DNA from: Comamonadaceae bacterium
GTDB lineage: Bacteria > Pseudomonadota > Gammaproteobacteria > Burkholderiales > Burkholderiaceae_C
Direction: 5' to 3'
Length of the DNA: 7,199 nt
Assembly: GCA_947475495.1 (NCBI GenBank)
Contig: CANJNX010000037.1
Span: 1 to 7,199 of the forward strand
Part shown: positions 1-6,344 of the stretch, in pieces
Numbering within the stretch: the first letter of the stretch is position 1
How the letters are laid out: every line of letters begins with the position of its first letter
Program-made: the position numbers and the translations under genes
Notes under the pieces: generated by a model
Seen by the model: only the letters and a program-made list of their open reading frames with translations
What the model was told of the DNA's origin: nothing
The model's database searches: none

Positions 1-1905
1 CAAAGCCATGGCTTCGACAAAAAACTCTTGGAAGCGGGGCTCCACTGCGGTTTCAATTTTTTCAACCCGGCGCACCAAGGCCTCGATGTCTTTGCGCGAG
101 CGCTGGTCTAAGAGCGCAATCCGGGCGCCTGTTCCTGCGGCATTACCTGCAGAACTCACCTCCGACAAGATGCAGTCTGGGATCATGCCCAAGACCATCG
201 CGTATTTCACATCGATGTGGCTGCCAAAGGCGCCCGCCAAGCGAATGCGATCGACGGACGCAATACCCATGCGTTCCATCAACAGCCGTACGCCAGCATA
301 CAAGGCCGCTTTACCCAACTGAATCGCGCGAACGTCGTTTTGCATTACCTTCAGTGCTGGAGCATGTTCCGTCGCACGGTAGAGCTCGTACGAGAAGGTT
401 CTGCCATCAGGCTGAATGCGCGGGTTACGCGCAGCCATGTCGCCGTTGATAACGCCGTCATGGCGAATCACACCGGCCAAATACAACTCTGCGAGGGCCT
501 CAATGATTCCGGAGCCACACACGCCCGTCACACCTGTGGTGGCCACCGCGGCAGCAAAGCCTGGGTCATCGGACCACAAATCACAACCAATGACTTTAAA
601 GCGGGCATCCAAGGTCACCGGGTCAATCCGCACGCGTTCAATGGCGCCCGGGGCGGCCCGTTGACCGCAGCTGATTTGTGCGCCTTCAAAGGCAGGGCCG
701 GTGGGGCTGGAACACGCAAGAAGGCGCTGGTTGTTGCCCAGCACAATTTCAGCATTGGTTCCCACATCCACCAACAGCGTGATTTTGTCGGTGAGGTCGG
801 GGCGCTCGGCCAAAATGACGCCAGCCGTGTCGGCGCCAACATGACCCGCAATACAGGGCAACACATAGATACGCGCATTGCGGTGAATCGCGAAATCAAT
901 CTCTACCGCCCACAAAGTAATCGCGCGGTCGGTGGCAAGCGCAAAAGGCGCACCGCCCAACTCCACGGGATTGATACCCAACAGCAGGTGGTGCATGATG
1001 GGGTTGCCTACAAAGGTGGCTTCCAAAATATCTTTAGGTGAAATGCCGGCTTGGGCTGCCACATCAACCGCCAAGTCATTGAGGGCAGCACGCACGGCCA
1101 CTGTCATTTCAACCTCACCACCGGGATTCATCATGACGTAAGAGACCCGGCTCATCAGGTCTTCGCCAAAACGAATTTGGGGGTTCATCACCCCAGCCGA
1201 TGCGACCACTTCGCCCGAGGCCAAATCACACAAATGGGCTGCAATGGTGGTAGATCCCACATCCACGGCCAATCCGTACACATGCTCTTTAAGCTTGGGC
1301 CACACCGCAATGATTTGGTTGCCCGCGTGAACCGCAACCGTGACCTTCCACGCGCCTTGGCGCAAAGCGGTTTGCAACTGCTGCACTACCAAAACATCGC
1401 ACGACAGATCGGTCAGTTGCCACTCAAACTCAAGGGCATCTTCTAGGCGGCGCAGGTCGCCTGAAGGGTCATGCATGTCGGGCTCTTGAACTTCCACAAA
1501 GTACAAGCGAATAAGGGGGTCGAGATGCACATCATGAGCTTCGGCTGCTTTGCGGACCACCTGCTTGTGGACTTGGCTGCTGCTAGGAACATCAATCACC
1601 AAGTCACCCAATACTTGGGCCGAACACGACAAGCGCCGCCCTGGCAGCATGGCTTGGGTGCTGCAGTACTCTTGCTCTACCGCTGACACAGGCGATAGAT
1701 TGTCAGTACTGGAGACCACGCCATGTTTGGAAAACTCACCTTCTGAGACCAAGACCTGGCAGCGGCCACAAATCCCTCGGCCACCACACACCGAGTCGAT
1801 GTCCACACCCAAGGAGCGGGCTGCTTGCAGCAAAGACGAACCCACCGGGAAACGGCCACGCCGCCCAGAAGGTGTGAAAACTACCAATGCATCTTTACCA
1901 CTCAC
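1..1905 (-). CDS. Corrinoid-activating ferredoxin/ASKHA protein (RACo-like, DUF4445 family), 3' end cut by window
   Basis: An open frame runs from GTG at 1905 to base 1 without a stop (635 codons seen). It probably carries out ATP-dependent reductive reactivation of a cob(II)alamin-form corrinoid protein in the cytoplasm, as RACo/RamA-type proteins do. The N-terminus is a plant-type [2Fe-2S] ferredoxin domain with Cys40, Cys46, Cys49 (CGGRGICGRC) and Cys94. A linker follows, then an actin/Hsp70-like ASKHA ATPase fold: phosphate motif DVGSTT at about 215-220, a second DVGTN at about 380-384, a GVCGSGI stretch, and LAGAFG at about 556-561. The last visible residues (FQEFFVEAMAL) resemble the family's C-terminus, so only a few residues are probably missing. 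GGGAG lies 7 bases before GTG 1905; an in-frame GTG at 1911 is too close to it. The gene begins 32 bases after the methyltransferase stop and is the last operon member visible. The activity is inferred from domain order and context. Confidence 0.9.
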   Translation of the reverse strand, partial: MSGKDALVVFTPSGRRGRFPVGSSLLQAARSLGVDIDSVCGGRGICGRCQVLVSEGEFSKHGVVSSTDNLSPVSAVEQEYCSTQAMLPGRRLSCSAQVLGDLVIDVPSSSQVHKQVVRKAAEAHDVHLDPLIRLYFVEVQEPDMHDPSGDLRRLEDALEFEWQLTDLSCDVLVVQQLQTALRQGAWKVTVAVHAGNQIIAVWPKLKEHVYGLAVDVGSTTIAAHLCDLASGEVVASAGVMNPQIRFGEDLMSRVSYVMMNPGGEVEMTVAVRAALNDLAVDVAAQAGISPKDILEATFVGNPIMHHLLLGINPVELGGAPFALATDRAITLWAVEIDFAIHRNARIYVLPCIAGHVGADTAGVILAERPDLTDKITLLVDVGTNAEIVLGNNQRLLACSSPTGPAFEGAQISCGQRAAPGAIERVRIDPVTLDARFKVIGCDLWSDDPGFAAAVATTGVTGVCGSGIIEALAELYLAGVIRHDGVINGDMAARNPRIQPDGRTFSYELYRATEHAPALKVMQNDVRAIQLGKAALYAGVRLLMERMGIASVDRIRLAGAFGSHIDVKYAMVLGMIPDCILSEVSSAGNAAGTGARIALLDQRSRKDIEALVRRVEKIETAVEPRFQEFFVEAMAL

Positions 1906-1937
1906 AAACACACTCCCAAAAATTGAACAACGCTGGT

Positions 1938-2852
1938 TTAACTTGCGCGGCGGCGGTTTCCGGTTTCACGGCGACCACGGCCCATTTCACCATCCGCACC
2001 CATGGCAGGCGCTTCTCTGAATCTGCGAATCCAGCGCATGCAATCTGGATCATGCCCCATCATGACGTCGGCTGCCATGCAGGCTTTAACAACCTCAGCA
2101 TGCAAAGGATTTGTAATCGCAGAGGTCATACCTGAAGCGATCGCCATCGTCAGAAAGCCCGCATTGATTCCGTTACGCTCTGGCAAACCAAAGCTCACAT
2201 TCGACGCACCACAGGTGGTGTTGACTTTGAGCTCGGTACGCAAGCGATGCACCAAACGCATCACCTGAACACCGGCCTGGTTGATCGCGCCAATGGGCAT
2301 GACCAAGGGGTCCACCACGATATCGCAGGCAGGAATGCCATAGTCGGCAGCGCGCTCCACAATTTTCTTGGCTACGGCAAATCGCACATCGGGGTCTTGG
2401 GAAATACCGGTCTCGTCATTGGAAATAGCAACAACAGCCGCACCGTATTTTTTAACCAAAGGCAAGACTGTTTCTAAACGGTCTTCTTCACCAGTAACTG
2501 AATTGACCAAGGCCTTGCCTTTGTATACCGCCAAACCGGCCTCAAGCGCAGCCACGATGGACGAGTCAATCGACAATGGAACGTCAGTCACCCCTTGCAC
2601 CAGTTGAATCGCCTTGGCCAACATGCCAGGTTCATCGGCCAGTGGGATACCCGCGTTGACATCGAGCATGTGCGCGCCTGCTTCTACCTGGGCCAAAGCG
2701 TCTGCGATGACACGGCTGTAGTCGCCGGCCATCATTTCTGCAGCCATGATCTTGCGACCCGTTGGGTTGATACGCTCGCCGATGATGACAAAGGGACGGT
2801 CAAATCCGATGACGATCTCTTTGGTTGCTGAGCTGATGATGGTATCGGTCAC
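1938..2852 (-). CDS. Methyltetrahydrofolate:corrinoid methyltransferase (pterin-binding/DHPS-fold, MeTr/MtgA-like)
   Basis: The product (304 aa) should transfer a methyl group between a methyl-corrinoid protein and tetrahydrofolate. It is a TIM-barrel pterin-binding protein of the MeTr/AcsE/MtgA type. Visible family motifs are IIGERINPTG at about 23-32, LDVNAG at about 63-68 (Asp64, Asn66), PLSIDSS at about 92-98, then NSVTGE, SNDETG, DPLVMPIGA and GASNVSFGLPERN, which line the pterin pocket in relatives. The chosen start is GTG 2852: it overlaps the metF stop in a GTGA tetramer and has AAAGGA 6 bases upstream. Starting at 2912 would add 20 residues that overlap metF heavily. The C-terminus carries an Arg/Gly-rich tail (GRGRRETGNRRRAS) beyond the barrel. 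In this operon it most likely runs corrinoid to THF, feeding MetF. It is not methionine synthase, because no homocysteine, activation or cobalamin domain is fused to it. Confidence 0.9.
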   Translation of the reverse strand: MTDTIISSATKEIVIGFDRPFVIIGERINPTGRKIMAAEMMAGDYSRVIADALAQVEAGAHMLDVNAGIPLADEPGMLAKAIQLVQGVTDVPLSIDSSIVAALEAGLAVYKGKALVNSVTGEEDRLETVLPLVKKYGAAVVAISNDETGISQDPDVRFAVAKKIVERAADYGIPACDIVVDPLVMPIGAINQAGVQVMRLVHRLRTELKVNTTCGASNVSFGLPERNGINAGFLTMAIASGMTSAITNPLHAEVVKACMAADVMMGHDPDCMRWIRRFREAPAMGADGEMGRGRRETGNRRRAS

Positions 2853-3880
2853 GCTGTTTCCTTTGTAGTTAGGTTTGTCGTTGGGTTGGGGGTATCGCGA
2901 CCAGGGAACCATGGCACGCGGTCGCCCAGCACCCCGGAGGTTTGAATAATGTTGGCAACGGTATCTTCTTGGCGATAAGCCATCACATGGACACCGGACA
3001 CGCCTTTGATTTCTTTGACCTCTTGGATAATTTCAATGCAAATTTTTTGCCCTTCAAGCGCTTGCTTTTCCGCACCCGCCATCCGCTTGATCACCGCATC
3101 TGGTATATGCACGCCAGGCACATTGGTACGCATCCACTCGGCCACTTTGGCCGAGCGCATGGGGCCTACGCCGACCAAAATAAAGACTTTGTCCAATAAG
3201 CCCAAGTCTTCTACGCGTTTCATGTATTCCCGCAGGCGGGGTACGTCGTAGCAATACTGGGTTTGAATAAACTGTGCGCCGGCCGCTACTTTTTTAGCCA
3301 AGCGATCAGCCCGCCACTCAAACGGCAAGCCAAAAGGATTGGCCGCAGCGCCAAAGAAAACACGGGGTGCATAAGTCACTTTGCGGCCACTTTGGAATTT
3401 GTGTTCGTCTCGCATCCCGCGCCCAATTTCGAGCAAGGACATGCAATCCAAATCAAACACCGGCTTGGCCTGCGGATGGTCACCCGACTGCACGCCATCA
3501 CCGCTTAGGCACAGCATATTGGCCACGCCCATAGCCGCGCCACCCAAAATATCGCCTTGAATGGCTATGCGGTTTTTGTCACGGCAAGAAATCTGCATGA
3601 TGGGGGCGTAACCAACCCGGGTTAAGAGCGCGCACACCGCCAAACTAGACATATGGCAATTGGCTCCGCTGCCGTCGGTGGCATTGATGGCGTCCACATA
3701 GCCGTCAAACAACTGGGCCCGTCGGTACACCTCCGACCCATCGGCAGAGTCTGGCGGATCCAACTCCGCAGTGACCGCAAAGGCGCCACTGCGCAAGACG
3801 CGCTCAAGGCGTCCGGGGGAGGTATGCCCCGGCAAAATGGGTAAGGGGTAACCGGGAACGGGTTCGTCTTCAAATTTCAT
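2849..3880 (-). CDS. metF: Methylenetetrahydrofolate reductase (MetF family)
   Basis: The product is a 343-aa flavoprotein TIM barrel that interconverts methylene-THF and methyl-THF. Motifs seen: TAELDPP at about 37-43, with Glu39 matching the catalytic acid of the EFFPP region of E. coli MetF; NATDGSGANCHMSSLA at about 66-80; CLSGD for flavin/folate binding; and FIQTQYCYD, matching the conserved TQ of the barrel. The start is ATG 3880, which overlaps the upstream stop in an ATGA tetramer with GGGAG 8 bases ahead; the longer version from 3910 is less likely. Its stop overlaps the next GTG start. The partner MetV-like protein is encoded immediately upstream, as in acetogen metVF pairs. Given the corrinoid methyltransferase next door and divergent purU, I infer that it runs mainly as a methyl-THF oxidase rather than for methionine synthesis. 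Direction and electron acceptor cannot be read from the sequence. Confidence 0.92.
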   Translation of the reverse strand: MKFEDEPVPGYPLPILPGHTSPGRLERVLRSGAFAVTAELDPPDSADGSEVYRRAQLFDGYVDAINATDGSGANCHMSSLAVCALLTRVGYAPIMQISCRDKNRIAIQGDILGGAAMGVANMLCLSGDGVQSGDHPQAKPVFDLDCMSLLEIGRGMRDEHKFQSGRKVTYAPRVFFGAAANPFGLPFEWRADRLAKKVAAGAQFIQTQYCYDVPRLREYMKRVEDLGLLDKVFILVGVGPMRSAKVAEWMRTNVPGVHIPDAVIKRMAGAEKQALEGQKICIEIIQEVKEIKGVSGVHVMAYRQEDTVANIIQTSGVLGDRVPWFPGRDTPNPTTNLTTKETA

Positions 3881-4326
3881 GCGTTTTTCTCCCGCGCTAC
3901 TTTGAGCCACGATGACTTGCCTTTGAGCCGGCCGTCCACAGCGAACTGAACGACCTTGATCGCCTCTTTGCCTGCAACCATGCGCTGACTGCCTTCAAAG
4001 CCCTCCACCCACACACAGCGCATGTCGGGTTTGACTTCACAATTTCCGTTGGCACGGACCCCGCCGCACGGCCCATTGCGCAAGGTTTTAGGGCAGTTCA
4101 TCGAGCAAGACATCCCTGTAGAACTCAGGGCGCACTGCCCGCACATCTGGCAATCAAAAAGAAAACCTTTGACTACTTTTTCCACCACAGCCACTGGCTT
4201 TTCTAAGCGCTCATAACCAATGGCTTTCCACAGGGGGTGCAAAGCCACGAAGACTTTTTCGAAGGCGTTGTAAAAAATTTCCATGCCCCGGGCATGGCGC
4301 ACAGACCAACGGCGTACCGAATACAT
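3877..4326 (-). CDS. metV: MetV-like protein (MTHFR C-terminal cysteine-rich domain, stand-alone)
   Basis: The product (149 aa) matches the separate cysteine-rich 'methylenetetrahydrofolate reductase C-terminal' domain that partners MetF in acetogens and some proteobacteria. Eight cysteines are visible at 59, 62, 65, 74, 78, 87, 96 and 104, in the pattern CQMCGQC, TGMSCSMNCPK, NGPCGG, and later Cys96 and Cys104. That is enough for two [4Fe-4S] clusters or for zinc sites. The N-terminal 55 residues are helical, with aromatic and basic residues, and there is no signal peptide or clear membrane span. The start is ATG 4326 (TGATG, 1-base overlap with the preceding stop; GGAG 7 bases upstream). 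An adjacent GTG at 4329 has only 4 bases to the same GGAG. It overlaps metF by 4 bases, so near-equimolar synthesis with MetF is expected. The role as MetF electron-transfer or maturation partner comes from the family and the context. Confidence 0.85.
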   Translation of the reverse strand: MYSVRRWSVRHARGMEIFYNAFEKVFVALHPLWKAIGYERLEKPVAVVEKVVKGFLFDCQMCGQCALSSTGMSCSMNCPKTLRNGPCGGVRANGNCEVKPDMRCVWVEGFEGSQRMVAGKEAIKVVQFAVDGRLKGKSSWLKVAREKNA

Positions 4327-4691
4327 CACGCGTCTCCGTGAGGATTGGCAACACTGACTTCATCAGCGGCAATGACGGTGGGCGACGCCAAGGTCGTATC
4401 CACCCCATGGGCGCGGATGATGCGCAAAATGTCATCGTCGGAATACATGGCTTCAATCCGCGCCGCTTCTGCATTGGCTTCGGCTTGGATATCGTCGCCA
4501 CACTCTTTGGGGTCACTGCGTTTCCAGTCGGCCAGATAGTCGCCTGCGCTGGCTTTACCCGCCCGCATCGCTGCCCGGTCTACGGCTTCTTGAAAACGGT
4601 GCGAGAGTTGCACCTTGCCCGTTTCGCGGCCCCGCTTCACCACCACTTGGGCGGGCAGATCACGCCAGGAAATCACAATCAGTTTTGCCAT
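4326..4691 (-). CDS. Small 'virulence factor' family protein (Pfam Virulence_fact type), function unknown
   Basis: The product is a soluble protein of 121 aa. Its N-terminus (KLIVISWRDLPAQVVVKRG, about 3-21) and the stretch FQEAVDRAAMRAG (about 33-45) followed by a DYLADW-type motif resemble the short family named 'virulence factor' in Pfam. The family name is historical, and nothing here suggests virulence. One cysteine (Cys64, in PKECGDD) is present, and the second half is acidic, with no signal peptide or membrane segment. Its start overlaps the end of the DUF1638 gene by 13 bases, and its stop overlaps the metV start by 1 base. The gene is therefore embedded in the translational chain between a corrinoid accessory protein and MetV/MetF, which points to a role in C1 transfer. 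Only a weak purine stretch (GAGAAAG) precedes the start, so translation probably depends on coupling. Confidence 0.72.
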   Translation of the reverse strand: MAKLIVISWRDLPAQVVVKRGRETGKVQLSHRFQEAVDRAAMRAGKASAGDYLADWKRSDPKECGDDIQAEANAEAARIEAMYSDDDILRIIRAHGVDTTLASPTVIAADEVSVANPHGDA

Positions 4692-5296
4692 TGGATTACT
4701 TTCTCGTTTGCATTGCTTAAACTGCTGTCTAACGCGCCATAGCCCGTCAGGCGGTACTCAAAGGACAAACCCAATCGGTCTGCCGCACGCTGCCCCAGGG
4801 ACACCCCTTCAGATGACGCGACCTGAGCCAAATACACCAACTTTTTGTAGTTGCCAAAGTACACGGGCAACAACTCAGGGTGCTTATCAATCCCCAATCC
4901 GTGCATGATCAAACGATCAAAATGCCGAAGTAAAAAATCAGTCAGGTAAAAGGACCCGATTTCATCGTCACACAACTTTTCAAATACCGCAGACCCCGCG
5001 TAAAACTCATAACAGTGGGCCCCGGGAATGCGCTCCACCTGTTCTTCTTTGAGCACAGCGTCCAACAAGCCTCCCGTCCCACAATCGGCATACGCCACAA
5101 AAATATGTTTGTAGCGGGGTTTGAAGTGCTGAATTTTTTCACGCACCAAGCCCGGGATTTTTTCGGGCCGATTGTGCAATTCCGCTGGCAAACAGGTCAC
5201 ATCCATATGCGTCCACTGGTTGGCCGAGCGCAGCGCAACGATTTCACGTCCCAAAGCACCGCAAGCAATCACCAAGGTGTTTGCAACTGCGGTCAT
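4679..5296 (-). CDS. DUF1638 family protein, putative corrinoid/C1 accessory factor
   Basis: The product (205 aa) matches the DUF1638 family by IACGALGREI at about 10-19, CLPAELHNRPEKI at about 35-47, YADCGTGGLLD at about 69-79 and HCYEFYAG at about 94-101. Four cysteines (12, 35, 72, 95) fall within these motifs, suggesting metal or cofactor binding, but that is inference. The family has no firmly established function that I know of; members are found near corrinoid-dependent methyltransferase genes in methanogens and bacteria. No signal peptide or membrane span is seen, so it is probably cytoplasmic. ATG 5296 has GAGG 7 bases upstream and lies 39 bases after the corrinoid-protein stop. The 3' end overlaps the next gene by 13 bases. 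I infer that it assists the corrinoid protein (assembly, cobalamin handling or repair). Confidence 0.8.
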   Translation of the reverse strand: MTAVANTLVIACGALGREIVALRSANQWTHMDVTCLPAELHNRPEKIPGLVREKIQHFKPRYKHIFVAYADCGTGGLLDAVLKEEQVERIPGAHCYEFYAGSAVFEKLCDDEIGSFYLTDFLLRHFDRLIMHGLGIDKHPELLPVYFGNYKKLVYLAQVASSEGVSLGQRAADRLGLSFEYRLTGYGALDSSLSNANEKVIQWQN

Positions 5297-5335
5297 GGCG
5301 TGCCTCGAAAGCGGGGTTTGCTTGGGTCTTGCCGC

Positions 5336-6037
5336 TTACGCGGCCGCCTTGGCGCGCCGGGCAGCGATCAGCGTTTTAGCAGTTTCAACAGCAATACCCG
5401 CATCACGGCAGTAAGCATCCGCCCCAACCGCTTTGCCAAATTCTTCATTCAAAGGAGCGCCGCCTACGAGGACGATAAAGTCATCGCGCAAACCTTTTTC
5501 CTTCAAGGTGTCGATTACGACCTTCATGTAAGGCATGGTGGTCGTCAATAGTGCAGACAAGCCCAAAATGTCCGGCTTGTGCTCTTCCAAGGCGGCCAGG
5601 TATTTTTCAACCGGGTTGTTAATACCCAGGTCAATTACCTCGAATCCCGCACCTTCCATCATCATTCCGACCAGGTTTTTACCGATGTCATGGATGTCAC
5701 CTTTGACGGTGCCGATGACCATCTTGCCAATGGGCTCTACGCCGGTTTCCGCCAAAAGAGGGCGCAAAATTTCCATGCCGCCCTTCATTGCGTTAGCAGC
5801 GAGCAACACTTCAGGCACAAACAAAATACCGTCACGGAAATCAACACCCACAATGCGCATGCCTTCGACCAATGCGTCATCGAGAACCCGGGCAGCAGAC
5901 CAACCGCGGCCGAGCAAAATATTGGTGGCTTCAATCACTTCGGCACGCAAACCGTTGTAAAGGTCGTCATGGACCTGCTCGGTTAACTCTTCATCATTGA
6001 GCGTGCTCAAATCCAGATCGTCAAATTCTTCAGCCAC
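5336..6037 (-). CDS. Corrinoid-binding methyl carrier protein (MtbC/MtgC/MtaC-type)
   Basis: The product (233 aa) is a stand-alone cobalamin-binding methyl carrier. An N-terminal helical cap domain (about 15-98, with FVPEVLLAANAM at about 73-84) is followed by a Rossmann-like B12 domain. That domain shows the base-off/His-on motif DIHDIGKN (Asp114, His116, Gly119), then SALLTTTMP at about 161-169 and LVGGAP at about 190-195 for the nucleotide tail. Length and domain order match MtbC/MtgC proteins rather than methionine synthase, which fuses these to other domains. The start is GTG 6037, with a perfect AAGGAG 6 bases upstream; the frame stays open to 6085 but has no better start. As the first gene of the unit with the strongest ribosome site, it is expected to be the most abundant product. 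It should receive a methyl group from an unidentified substrate methyltransferase and pass it to the MeTr-type protein. Confidence 0.92.
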   Translation of the reverse strand: MAEEFDDLDLSTLNDEELTEQVHDDLYNGLRAEVIEATNILLGRGWSAARVLDDALVEGMRIVGVDFRDGILFVPEVLLAANAMKGGMEILRPLLAETGVEPIGKMVIGTVKGDIHDIGKNLVGMMMEGAGFEVIDLGINNPVEKYLAALEEHKPDILGLSALLTTTMPYMKVVIDTLKEKGLRDDFIVLVGGAPLNEEFGKAVGADAYCRDAGIAVETAKTLIAARRAKAAA

Positions 6038-6102
6038 GGCAAACTCCTTAGGGTTGATTCCACAGTGCCCCCTTTGGAGACACACTACTTGTTGAAAATG
6101 TA

Positions 6103-6117
6103 CGAGTCAGTGACTCG
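6103..6117. repeat. Perfect palindrome CGAGTCA-G-TGACTCG, candidate operator
   Basis: This is a 15-base perfect inverted repeat with 7-base arms around a single central base. It lies 66 bases upstream of the corrinoid-protein GTG start. Length, odd centre and position fit a dimeric regulator site more than a terminator, since no T-tract follows on either strand. The binding protein is unknown and no regulator gene is in the window. Confidence 0.55.
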
Positions 6118-6131
6118 CAACGCTGACAGTT

Positions 6132-6160
6132 TAGCGACTTGTGATTGTCGCTACACGACA
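6132..6160. repeat. Overlapping inverted repeats TAGCGAC-N8-GTCGCTA and TGTCG-N5-CGACA, candidate operator
   Basis: TAGCGAC (6132-6138) and GTCGCTA (6147-6153) form 7-base perfect arms around 8 bases. The right arm is reused in TGTCG (6146-6150) with CGACA (6156-6160). The result is three GTCG half-sites in alternating orientation in under 30 bases, as in sites bound by dimeric or multimeric activators. A related 13-base string, TGTCGCCACAAGA at 6238-6250, matches 6146-6158 at 11 of 13 positions, closer to purU. Confidence 0.5.
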
Positions 6161-6202
6161 GGCTACTTACCTAGCCATTCAATGCAAACAATTGCCGCCA
6201 TA

Positions 6203-6230
6203 CCCCCTGAATAGACGGTCGTTGAGGGGG
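6203..6230. repeat. Inverted repeat CCCCCT-N16-AGGGGG
   Basis: Six-base perfect G/C arms flank a 16-base loop in the middle of the divergent region. It could form a hairpin in either leader transcript or be a protein site. No T-tract follows on the plus strand. The loop is long and the stem short, so it may be fortuitous. Confidence 0.25.
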
Positions 6231-6344
6231 AAATCCCTGTCGCCACAAGATAACATTCGGAAAGCGAAGTCCCTAGACTCATCCCCGCGTCAGGACTGTT
6301 CACCCCTGATCTTTAGTTAAAAATTCCCATCGGAGAAAATTTCA

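Larger units (their letters stand above)
6038..6344. promoter_or_regulatory. Divergent promoter/leader region between the corrinoid operon and purU
   Basis: These 307 bases contain no convincing gene. They must supply the 5' ends of both divergent units: AAGGAG at 6046-6051 on the minus strand serves the corrinoid-protein GTG, and GGAG just upstream of 6345 serves purU. Inverted repeats cluster in the half nearer the corrinoid gene and are listed separately. I looked for sigma-70 -35/-10 pairs and a sigma-54 GG-N10-GC element on both strands and found none with good spacing, so promoter positions are not assigned. Shared control of both units from this region is inference. Confidence 0.6.

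Noticed and set aside
615..899. Minus-strand frame of 94 codons
   Set aside because: It is a frame-shifted shadow inside the ASKHA domain, which continues uninterrupted in its own frame across this span.
217..1041. Long plus-strand open frame (274 codons), with others at 8-322 and 1051-1446
   Set aside because: They lie antisense to the ferredoxin/ASKHA gene, whose protein shows clear motifs throughout; the plus-strand translations show no recognisable domain.
5309..5337. AAGCGG-N17-CCGCTT inverted repeat at the end of the corrinoid-protein gene as a terminator
   Set aside because: The stem is only six bases with a long loop and no following T-tract in the minus direction, and the downstream gene starts within 20 bases; at most it is a weak attenuating or processing hairpin.
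5015..5551. Plus-strand open frame of 178 codons
   Set aside because: It is antisense to both the DUF1638 gene and the corrinoid-protein gene and has no recognisable motif.
6190..6210. Possible sigma-54 promoter (minus strand TGGCGGCAATTGTTTGCA)
   Set aside because: The GG-to-GC spacing is wrong by one or two bases for either choice of GG, and the bases around GG do not match TGGCAC.
6038..6344. Cobalamin, SAH, THF or glycine riboswitch in the leaders
   Set aside because: I looked for the conserved core strings and pairing of these classes on both strands and did not find them; only simple inverted repeats are present. A covariance-model search of this interval would settle it.
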